This document shows positions 57,032 to 64,000 of a DNA stretch of 64,000 nt, in pieces. The stretch spans positions 51,136 to 115,135 of the forward strand of contig CAZTFF010000009.1 in assembly GCA_964612485.1 (NCBI GenBank), given 5' to 3'. Both the position numbers and the translations under genes were made by a program. This DNA comes from JAFGNV01 sp964612485 (GTDB lineage: Bacteria; Chloroflexota; Anaerolineae; 4572-78; J111). Under the pieces are notes generated by a model. The model was given only the letters and a program-made list of their open reading frames with translations, was not told the origin of the DNA and did not search any database. How positions within the stretch are numbered: position 1 is the stretch's first letter; each line of letters starts with the position of its first letter.

Positions 57032-58072
57032 ATGAACATCGACAAATTTTATTTTCCGCCGCCGGGAAGCGGGTTGCAAAACCAGGCCCGCCGGCAGCCC
57101 AAAGAAGTTGGACTGTCGTCCACCATCATCAACCGGCTCCAACAATTCGCGGCGCAGCATCCCGACACCTCAAAAATTTCCGCGCCGCGCTTTGCCCTGT
57201 GGCGGCACGGCTATTTAAGCCACGTTGAGGGCGATTTCAACATCGTTGCCGATGTCTACTCGCTGCGCAAAACGTGGCACGCCATGATGGTGGGCGCGGC
57301 CCTCAAGCAGGGCAAAATTCCATCGCTGGATCAAAAACTGAACCAATGGCAAACCGATCTCAGCGGCCCGCACGCCGAGGCCACCTGGCGGCACGTTCTC
57401 ACCCAATCCGCCGGCTTTGATTATCCCTACGATGATTATCCCGCCTTTGCGCCGGGCGAAATGTGGACCTACTCCGACCTGAATCTGGTTCATCTCTGCC
57501 ACACCCTGGCCAAGGTTTACGGCAAAAAGAATTTTTACGACACCTACGCCGACGTGGCCCGCGCCGCCTATTTCGACGCCATCGGCATGGAGGGCTGGTC
57601 AGCGATAATTAAATTTGATCCTTTAAGCCAGATGGACGATGGCGTGCGTTTTGAATTGAGCCTGGAGCATATGGGCCGCTTGGGGCTGCTGGCCCTGGCG
57701 CGGGGCGCGTGGAACGGCATCGAGCTGATTCCGCGCCGGTTTGTGGAGGAACTGGAAAGCAAGCAAACCTACGGCATGCGCGTCAACTATCACGGCCCCA
57801 ACGACGGCCAGCCGGCCATTCATCGCTGCGCCGAACAATTTCCCGAAGCGCCCTACGGCTATCTCACCTGGGTCAACACCGACGGCGACTACTTTCCCGG
57901 CGCGGACCCGGCCTGGGCCGCCGGCAAGGGCGCGGGCGGCTCAACCATTATGTGGAACCGCAACAATGGGCTGGTCTTTGCGGCCAACGGCCTGAAGGTT
58001 TTACCCACCTCAAATCTGCCCCGGTTGCTGGACAACGCCATCGTCGGGCCGAATCCTTTGATAAGTGAGTAA
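57032..58072 (+). CDS. serine hydrolase of the beta-lactamase fold
   Basis: The 346-aa product has the S-x-x-K motif in VYSLRKTWHAM, a Y-x-N motif in MWTYSDLN and THILTQSAGFDYP-like sequence (HVLTQSAGFDYP), so it belongs to the class C beta-lactamase/esterase superfamily. It lacks a signal peptide. A longer reading to 56969 would run into the MITE-like element and has no support. It is 3 bases upstream of the dehydrogenase gene. The natural substrate is likely an ester or amide of a sugar compound, not an antibiotic. Confidence 0.82.
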   Translation: MNIDKFYFPPPGSGLQNQARRQPKEVGLSSTIINRLQQFAAQHPDTSKISAPRFALWRHGYLSHVEGDFNIVADVYSLRKTWHAMMVGAALKQGKIPSLDQKLNQWQTDLSGPHAEATWRHVLTQSAGFDYPYDDYPAFAPGEMWTYSDLNLVHLCHTLAKVYGKKNFYDTYADVARAAYFDAIGMEGWSAIIKFDPLSQMDDGVRFELSLEHMGRLGLLALARGAWNGIELIPRRFVEELESKQTYGMRVNYHGPNDGQPAIHRCAEQFPEAPYGYLTWVNTDGDYFPGADPAWAAGKGAGGSTIMWNRNNGLVFAANGLKVLPTSNLPRLLDNAIVGPNPLISE

Positions 58073-58075
58073 TCT

Positions 58076-59173
58076 ATGACACCAACCCCTTTAAAAGGCG
58101 CGCTCATTGGCGCGGGCGATGTAACCGAATTTCATCTGTACGCCTGGCAGCAGATCCCCCAGGCTGAGATTGTAGCCATTGCCGACCCTAATCTGGAGAT
58201 TGCCCAAAGCCGGGCGCAACAATTTAATATCAGCCGCACCACCGCCGGGCTGGCCGAGTTGCTGCAAACGGAGCCTGATCTGGACTTTATTGACATTGCC
58301 GCCCCGCCGGAGGCGCATCTGGAATTGGTCAAAGTGGCTGCCGAACACGACTTGCACATCAACTGCCAAAAACCCTTTGCTCCCAGCCTGGCCGAGGCCC
58401 GCGAAATGATCCGGGTCTGCCGCGAAGCCAACGTGCTGCTGAACATCAACGAAAACTGGCGCTGGCGGCCCTGGCACCGGCGATTGAGGCATCTGCTTGC
58501 CGGGGGCAAAATTGGGCAGCCGGTCTACGCCCGGATATTTTCCCATTCGCCTTTTATGGTTCCCGATACCCGCTACAACCAACGCCGCCTGAAATCCGAT
58601 CACCGGTTCCGGTATTGGCAGCGGGTGCTTTTTTACGATTGGGGCACGCATTACGTGGATATTTTGCGCTTCCTTTTTGGCGAGCCGGTCACCGTTTACG
58701 CCCGCATGGATCGTCTTAACCCCAACATCGGCGGCGACGACCGCGCCCTGGTGGTATTGTCCTTTGAGCGGTTGACCGCCGTGCTGGATTTCAGCTGGAG
58801 TTCCTTTGCGCCGTGGGGCTACCCCAATCGAACCGGCCCCATTGTGGAAGACCTGCGGATTGAGGGCGATGCCGGCACGCTGGCTCTGAACCCCCATAAC
58901 GATTCCGTCTGCCTGACCACGGCCACCGAAGAATGGGAACAGCCGGCCTACGATGATCCGGATGCGTTTGATGCCTATCGCCGCAGCTACATCGATGCCC
59001 AGGGCCATTTTATTGACTGCCTGCTGCACAACCGCCTGCCCGAAACCCACGCCGCAGACAACTACAAAACCCTGGCAATCACCCTGGCTACCTACGAGTC
59101 CGCTGAAAAAAATCAAGTCGTCAACATTGCCGATTTCGAACAACAAACCCACAGCCACAAGGATGAAATTTAA
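58076..59173 (+). CDS. Gfo/Idh/MocA-family oxidoreductase
   Basis: The 365-aa NAD(P)-dependent dehydrogenase has the Rossmann start GALIGAGDVTEFHLYAWQQI, DFIDIAAPPEAHLELV, and the family motif NCQKPFAPSLAEAREM, with Gln in place of the usual Glu of E-K-P. Sugar or inositol oxidation is likely. The start is ATG 58076; it lies 3 bases after the serine hydrolase and 3 bases before the MFS gene, so these are one transcription unit. Confidence 0.9.
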   Translation: MTPTPLKGALIGAGDVTEFHLYAWQQIPQAEIVAIADPNLEIAQSRAQQFNISRTTAGLAELLQTEPDLDFIDIAAPPEAHLELVKVAAEHDLHINCQKPFAPSLAEAREMIRVCREANVLLNINENWRWRPWHRRLRHLLAGGKIGQPVYARIFSHSPFMVPDTRYNQRRLKSDHRFRYWQRVLFYDWGTHYVDILRFLFGEPVTVYARMDRLNPNIGGDDRALVVLSFERLTAVLDFSWSSFAPWGYPNRTGPIVEDLRIEGDAGTLALNPHNDSVCLTTATEEWEQPAYDDPDAFDAYRRSYIDAQGHFIDCLLHNRLPETHAADNYKTLAITLATYESAEKNQVVNIADFEQQTHSHKDEI

Positions 59174-59176
59174 CGC

Positions 59177-60355
59177 TTGAATATCGAAAAAACAACTGCC
59201 CCCCGCCCGCGTTTGGACTGGCGCATTATTGCCTTTTACATTTTTGCTTTTGCCGCCGGCGGCGTGATCCAGCCGTTTCTTAACATTTACCTGGTTGAAG
59301 TGGGGCTGACCGGCACTCAGATCGGCGTGATCCAGGGCTGGGCCGCGCTGGTAGCCATTGTTATCACGCCTTTCATCGGCCTGTACGCCGACCGCACCCA
59401 ACGCCACCGCTTTTTGCTGGGGCTGATCGTTTTTATCAAAGGCATCTCGGCCCCGCTGCTGCTGCTGAGTACCGCCTGGGGCTGGCTGGCCGCGCTGGTC
59501 AGCGTCCGGGTGGTCACGTCCAAAACCCAAGACGCGCTGATGAACCGGCTCACGTTGAGCTGGCTCAAAGAACGCGGCAGCCTCAACCTGGGCAGTGTTC
59601 GTTTCTGGGGCGCGCTCAGCTTTGCCGCCACCTCGCTGCTGGCGGGCTATCTGGCTACCGGGCGCTCGGTGGGGGTGTTGTTTCCGCTGGCCGGGCTGAT
59701 GGGCGTGATAGCTGTCTTTTTTGTGGGGGTTTTTCCGGCGCAAATGGCCGCGCGGCGTCCGGGTCCCAGCCGGGAGAAACTGTTTTCCCGCCGCCCGCCG
59801 GCCCTGCTGTTTTTGTTGTTGATCATTTTTGTCTATTGGTTGAGCCGCAGCGGTGCGGAGACATTTATTTACGTGCATCTATCGGCCAATCTGGGGGCCG
59901 CCAACCCAATGATCGGCCTGTTGGGAGCCGTGGCCGGTCTCTCGCCCATCCCCGCCCTCTACCTGGCCGATTGGCTGCGGCAGCGCCACGGCCCGGTCAT
60001 CACCATGGCGATGGGGATCGGATTGTACGGCCTGGCCTGGCTGGGATTGGCTCTCATCACCCTGCCGGCGCTGGCCATTCCGCTCAACATGTTGCAGGGT
60101 TTTGGCCAGGCCCTGTATATGGTCAGCATGGTCATTTTGATGGGCGAGTTTGGTCGCCCGGAACAGGCCGCCACCGACCAGATGCTGGCCCAACTGACCG
60201 TGCCCGGCCTGGCCGGCCTACTGGCCCAGCCGGTCAGCGGCTGGCTGTTCGATACGCTGGGCGGGTCGGCCCTGTTTGGTATCGATGCGGCGCTGGCCTT
60301 TTTGGCGGTAGGGCTGCTGCTTTCGCAATACAAAAAAAGAATTAATCATGGTTAA
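59177..60355 (+). CDS. MFS transporter
   Basis: The 392-aa protein has twelve hydrophobic helices and the MFS loop motif GLYADRTQRHRFLL between helices 2 and 3. The TTG start is 3 bases after the dehydrogenase stop. It begins with a short polar part followed by IIAFYIFAFAAGGVIQPFLN. Its substrate is likely a sugar or product of this operon, imported or exported. Confidence 0.88.
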   Translation: MNIEKTTAPRPRLDWRIIAFYIFAFAAGGVIQPFLNIYLVEVGLTGTQIGVIQGWAALVAIVITPFIGLYADRTQRHRFLLGLIVFIKGISAPLLLLSTAWGWLAALVSVRVVTSKTQDALMNRLTLSWLKERGSLNLGSVRFWGALSFAATSLLAGYLATGRSVGVLFPLAGLMGVIAVFFVGVFPAQMAARRPGPSREKLFSRRPPALLFLLLIIFVYWLSRSGAETFIYVHLSANLGAANPMIGLLGAVAGLSPIPALYLADWLRQRHGPVITMAMGIGLYGLAWLGLALITLPALAIPLNMLQGFGQALYMVSMVILMGEFGRPEQAATDQMLAQLTVPGLAGLLAQPVSGWLFDTLGGSALFGIDAALAFLAVGLLLSQYKKRINHG

Positions 60356-60574
60356 CCCGGTGTAACAGCCTTGCTCTCCATAAATCCTTGCTTAACGGTT
60401 CGTGATCATGAAGAGATTGACGAAACTCAATCAATTCTTAAACTAGCTCCATAGGAGAAATTTTCTGAGCAGAAGTGTATGCGGTTAATTTCTGCTGTGA
60501 GCGGGTTTACGCAGGCCGTAACCCTTTCACGTTTCACCCACATTCAAAAATTGGAATAGGAAGAAAGGGGAACT

Positions 60575-62086
60575 ATGATTGAGGCAATCGAACAAGCGAT
60601 TAAACCTCACGATAAATATCAAATCGAAATAAAATTGGACTATGAACTTTTTGAAGGAGAAGAAACGGGCTATCAAATTTCAACCTATATTTTTGTGCCC
60701 CGGAGTCTTGGCATCAATCCCGGTAGTTACACCAAAACGCAGTTCTACCGCGATATCCAAAATTACATTCGGCTTAAAACGCCAACTTTTCTTTTAAGAG
60801 ATTTTTTGGAAAGCTCCTTGTCACCGCTAAACCTTATCAACAAAATTATAGGGGGCGAAAATTGGGCCGGCGATCCTGAATGTAAAGAACGTTTAATTCA
60901 AAATTTCAAGTTTTTAAGATCAATTCTAAAAAGCTCTATTCGAGAACATCTGAACCTCATTCAAAAAAGAATCGATCAAGCGCCGCCTGATAGCAAAATT
61001 CATCTCTTGATTCACAATCTGGTGGAGGAATTCTTAACTGAAGCCGACAAAATAACTCAAAAATTTCGTTCTTTTTATCCGGTTTTCAACCTGCCTGTTG
61101 AAGAGCAAATTTTTATCTCCTACCAATTTGCCGATGAGTCGATCAGTCTTTTAATTGAAGAAGCGGCGATCGAACTCTTTGAAATTGTCGATGCGTACTT
61201 CAAAAAAAATGTGCGAAACGAGTTCAAACACAAATTAAGCAAGCTGGCCGAAACTGAGGTCAAATATCGTCAGGCAATGGGGTATCATTCTGTTTTGCAG
61301 GAGGATGGCGATAATGAGGCGTATATCTATCGAGCTTCGGTGTTAAAAAAATATACCTCAAGTATTTTATACTTAACTACGGCCATTCGCTCGGAAGGCG
61401 TTCAACTTCAACAACTCTTGTTTGCGCTGGCCGCCGGCGTATCCATGGCCTTTGCCACGGTCATCGCTTTTTATTTCCAGCAGACGTTTGGTAATTTTAC
61501 CTTTCCTTTTTTTGTAGCCCTAGTGGTAGGCTACATGTTCAAAGATCGGATCAAAGAATTAGGGCGCAGTATTTTTACCGGATATTTGCAGAATATTTTA
61601 TACGATCGTCGAACCATTATTAAAACGCAAAACGGCAAACAAAAACTGGGAGTTTTGCGAGAAAAAGCATATTTTGTAAAAGAAAAAGATATTCCCCGAA
61701 CCGTACTTGTGGCCAGAAATCGAGATCAAATAACCGAGTTGGATAATGAGAGGCAGGGGGAGAACGTAATTTGTTACTCCAAAGATATTGTGCTGTATAG
61801 CAGCACATTTAAACAGGTTTTTGCCGACATGCCCGATATTACGGGCATTAATGATATTATACGTTACGATGTGCGGGCCTACTTAAGAAAAATGGCCGAA
61901 CCCACACAAGTTAAAAAATATCTACAAGATGGAGAATTGAAGACAGCCCTGTGCCATAAGGTTTATCATCTAAATTTGATTTCTAAATACAAATCGGTAT
62001 CACCCCAAAAAGATAAAATTTACAAACACCTTCGCTTGATTTTAGATCAAGAGGGCATAAAGAGAATAGAGCAGGTAAAGGTATAA
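60575..62086 (+). CDS. unknown membrane-anchored protein, AT-rich (503 aa)
   Basis: I do not recognise this protein. It has a long soluble N-terminal part (1-275) rich in Lys, Glu, Ile and predicted helices, two close membrane helices (LLFALAAGVSMAFATVIAFYF and FPFFVALVVGYMF, ~285-330), and a C-terminal soluble part with a Lys/Tyr-rich end. Both large parts would be on the same side, probably cytoplasmic. Its codons are much richer in A/T than those of all neighbours, a sign of transfer or different selection. GGAAG precedes ATG 60575. It separates the MFS gene from the sulfatase and has no clear link with either. Confidence 0.75.
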   Translation: MIEAIEQAIKPHDKYQIEIKLDYELFEGEETGYQISTYIFVPRSLGINPGSYTKTQFYRDIQNYIRLKTPTFLLRDFLESSLSPLNLINKIIGGENWAGDPECKERLIQNFKFLRSILKSSIREHLNLIQKRIDQAPPDSKIHLLIHNLVEEFLTEADKITQKFRSFYPVFNLPVEEQIFISYQFADESISLLIEEAAIELFEIVDAYFKKNVRNEFKHKLSKLAETEVKYRQAMGYHSVLQEDGDNEAYIYRASVLKKYTSSILYLTTAIRSEGVQLQQLLFALAAGVSMAFATVIAFYFQQTFGNFTFPFFVALVVGYMFKDRIKELGRSIFTGYLQNILYDRRTIIKTQNGKQKLGVLREKAYFVKEKDIPRTVLVARNRDQITELDNERQGENVICYSKDIVLYSSTFKQVFADMPDITGINDIIRYDVRAYLRKMAEPTQVKKYLQDGELKTALCHKVYHLNLISKYKSVSPQKDKIYKHLRLILDQEGIKRIEQVKV

Positions 62087-62114
62087 CCCCAACCAACTAT
62101 TTCAAGGAGCTATT

Positions 62115-63641
62115 ATGACCAACTCAAAAAAATCCAACATCCTCTTCATTATGGCCGACCAACTGATCCCTGTCCTGACCGGCGCTTACGGCCATCCGGT
62201 GGTCAAAACCCCCAATCTTGACCGGCTGACCGGGGAAGGCGCGCGCTTTGATGCCGCCTACTCCCCCTGCCCGGTTTGCGCGCCCGCCCGCGCCGCGATG
62301 ATGACCGGCAAGTACGTGTCTAACATTGGCGCGTGGGATAACGCCGCCGCCTTCTCTTGCGAGGAGCCGACCCTGGCCCACTATCTGACCCTGGCCGGCT
62401 ACGATACCGTGCTGTCGGGCAAAATGCACTTCATCGGCCCCGATCAACTGCACGGCTTCAGCCGCCGCTTTACCACCAATGTTTATCCGGGTGAGTTTGA
62501 TTGGGTGCCGGTGCGCGACGCTCAAAACCCGCTGGCCCGCAACCACGCCCGCAATTACGTGGGCGACGGCATCAAAATTGGCCGCTGGAGCCAATTTCTC
62601 AGCGGGGATGAGGAAACCCAATTTCGGGCGCTGGAATACCTGCACGCCAAAGGGCTAGAACGGCAGGCTGACGAAACCTCGCCGCCCTTCTTCCTGTGCG
62701 TGTCTTATCACCATCCCCACGAACCCTTCTGGCCGCGCCCGGAGTTGTGGGATTTGTATGAAGATGAAGCCATCGACCTGCCGAATTTACCGGAGAATTT
62801 AGAAGAGACTTACTCCACGTTGGATAAATGGCTCAACATTTACCACGGCGTTCACCAAGAACCCAATTTGCGCGACCCAAACAGCATCCGCCGCGTGCGG
62901 CGCGCCTACTATGCCTGCGTTACCTACGTGGATCAAAAAGTGGGCCAATTGCTCGACTCGCTGGAAGAGAACGGGGTTGCCGCTAACACCATCGTGGTGT
63001 TCACCAGCGACCACGGCGATATGCTCTGCGAAAAAGGCATGGTGCAAAAACGCACCTTTTACGAATGGTCCAGCCGGGTGCCGCTGCTGATACGTTTTCC
63101 CGATGGCCGCCACGCCGGCCAAACCCGCCCCGAGCCGGTCAATCTGATCGACCTGCTGCCCACTTTGTTGGATATAGCCGGCGTGCCGGAGGATGAAAGA
63201 TTGCCGGTCGATGGGCGCAGCCTGATGGGGCTGCTGGAGGACCGCGACACCGATGAGCGCGTCACCTTTTCCGAGTACCACTCGCAGGGCAGCCACGCGC
63301 CCTGTTTTATGGTGCGGCAGGGGCAATACAAATACGTTTACCTTCACGGCTACGACTCACAATTGTTTGACCTGGAGGCCGATCCCGGCGAGTGGCACAA
63401 TCTGGCCGGCCAGCCGCAGGTCGCGGAACTCGAAGCCGAACTGAAAGCGCTCATCCTGAACCGGTTCGACCCGGACGCGATTGATGAGGCGGTAAAACTC
63501 AGCGTTGCTCGCAGAAAACTGCTCAAAAAAGCCATGCAAATCACCCGCACTCGCTGGGACATCGAACCGCATTTTGATCCCAGCAAAGGCATTACCGATC
63601 AATATCTGGTTGGCGCCGGCACCGCCGAAATCCCCCGCTGA
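62115..63641 (+). CDS. choline-sulfatase-like type I sulfatase, second copy
   Basis: The 508-aa sulfatase has the formylglycine motif C-A-P-A-R at residues 55-59, the metal site FIMADQLIPV, YGHPVVKTPNLDRL, LSGKMHFIGPDQLHGFSRRF and FTSDHGDMLCEKGMVQKRTF. These BetC-like stretches make it a paralogue of 21081-22601. It has no signal peptide. AAGGAG precedes ATG 62115. It probably desulfates an imported compound; choline-O-sulfate is only one option. Confidence 0.87.
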   Translation: MTNSKKSNILFIMADQLIPVLTGAYGHPVVKTPNLDRLTGEGARFDAAYSPCPVCAPARAAMMTGKYVSNIGAWDNAAAFSCEEPTLAHYLTLAGYDTVLSGKMHFIGPDQLHGFSRRFTTNVYPGEFDWVPVRDAQNPLARNHARNYVGDGIKIGRWSQFLSGDEETQFRALEYLHAKGLERQADETSPPFFLCVSYHHPHEPFWPRPELWDLYEDEAIDLPNLPENLEETYSTLDKWLNIYHGVHQEPNLRDPNSIRRVRRAYYACVTYVDQKVGQLLDSLEENGVAANTIVVFTSDHGDMLCEKGMVQKRTFYEWSSRVPLLIRFPDGRHAGQTRPEPVNLIDLLPTLLDIAGVPEDERLPVDGRSLMGLLEDRDTDERVTFSEYHSQGSHAPCFMVRQGQYKYVYLHGYDSQLFDLEADPGEWHNLAGQPQVAELEAELKALILNRFDPDAIDEAVKLSVARRKLLKKAMQITRTRWDIEPHFDPSKGITDQYLVGAGTAEIPR

Positions 63642-64000
63642 ACCTGTTTGAGTACAATTCGGGCCGCGACGATATATTGGTTCTGGTGAAAGGAACGTAA
63701 CACACGTTGGATAGGTTTTTTACCATCAAGTATACCCCGGCTCTGGCTCTGCCTGCCTGAAACCCGGCCAATTCATCGCAATGCAAAAGCCTGGGCCGGT
63801 ATACTCAATCTCCTTTTTTTAGTAGGGGCGAGGTCGGCGCGCTGTTGTCATCGCAGCGCGTTGAGGCTCGCCCCAATTTTTTTCATCGAGTTGCTTTTTA
63901 CAAATTTGTTTCGTTTACGGCACAAGTGACTGTCCCTTTTGCCAGCTTATACTTCAAAAGGTCATAGATTTAACTTTTTCAATATCCTTGAAAGTCTGGA
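63642..64000. other. 359-base gene-free end of the window
   Basis: No supported gene is seen. A plus-strand terminator lies at 63825-63883. A short T-run follows GCCGGTATACTCAATCTCC at 63795-63820 but without a matching stem. The last 100 bases are AT-rich without clear signals. Confidence 0.5.
63825..63883 (+). terminator. Rho-independent terminator after the second sulfatase
   Basis: GGGGCGAG (63825-63832) pairs with CTCGCCCC (63867-63874), with an inner CGCGCTG/CAGCGCG stem, followed by AATTTTTTT. It lies about 185 bases after the sulfatase stop. Confidence 0.75.

Noticed and set aside
58091..59878. Long minus-strand ORF of 595 codons
   Set aside because: It is antisense to two plus-strand genes with clear family motifs (Gfo/Idh/MocA and MFS) and has no recognisable domain; it is a shadow of GC-rich codons.

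Overview
The window looks like a chromosomal piece of a Chloroflexota (Anaerolineae-like) bacterium. This is inferred from lipoprotein solute-binding proteins with the Glu/Val/Lys-rich linker common in that phylum, a LysM-fused binding protein, a large load of sugar-acid and sulfatase genes, and the layout of the division cluster. No rRNA, tRNA, CRISPR array or transposase gene was found.

1-19,743 (all minus strand) is a nearly complete dcw cluster, read from right to left: mraZ, rsmH, ftsL, ftsI, murF, mraY, an unknown 95-aa gene, murD, ftsW, murG, three tandem CvpA-like membrane proteins, murC, an unknown 64-aa gene, murB, ddl, ftsQ, ftsA and the 5' part of ftsZ (cut by the window edge). 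It starts at a near-consensus promoter followed by four MraZ boxes spaced exactly 10 bp apart. A divergent promoter drives an NAD-dependent epimerase/reductase (20,041-20,997).

21,081-29,000 (minus) is a LacI-regulated catabolic operon: a lipoprotein binding protein, two permeases, a uroporphyrinogen-decarboxylase-family protein and a choline-sulfatase-like sulfatase. 29,272-33,462 (plus) holds a DUF2085 membrane protein, UbiX and a double-FtsX permease. 33,691-37,789 (minus) holds rny, recX and recA, with an 800-base gene-free stretch between recX and recA that has hairpins and a plus-strand terminator.

37,894-43,850 (minus) is the most interesting part. It carries a two-component system and two lipoproteins of thioredoxin-fold families, separated by a secreted three-repeat protein. 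In both lipoproteins the first Cys codon of the CxxC redox motif is TGA, and in both a hairpin fitting the bacterial SECIS rule follows directly. Read as stop codons, these TGAs break each gene into two ORFs. Read as selenocysteine, each gives a full-length UxxC oxidoreductase.

44,051-63,641 (plus) is a second catabolic region. A LacI regulator with three abutting 14-bp operators precedes a LarA-type racemase, cupin, alcohol dehydrogenase, IolB/KduI-like isomerase, TIM-barrel epimerase, two paralogous binding proteins (one with LysM), two permeases, an acetyl-xylan-esterase-like hydrolase, a beta-lactamase-fold hydrolase, a Gfo/Idh/MocA dehydrogenase, an MFS transporter, an unrecognised AT-rich membrane protein and a second choline-sulfatase-like gene. 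Two MITE-like elements of about 120 bp lie in opposite orientation at the ends of the larA-to-esterase segment (45,118 and 56,881).
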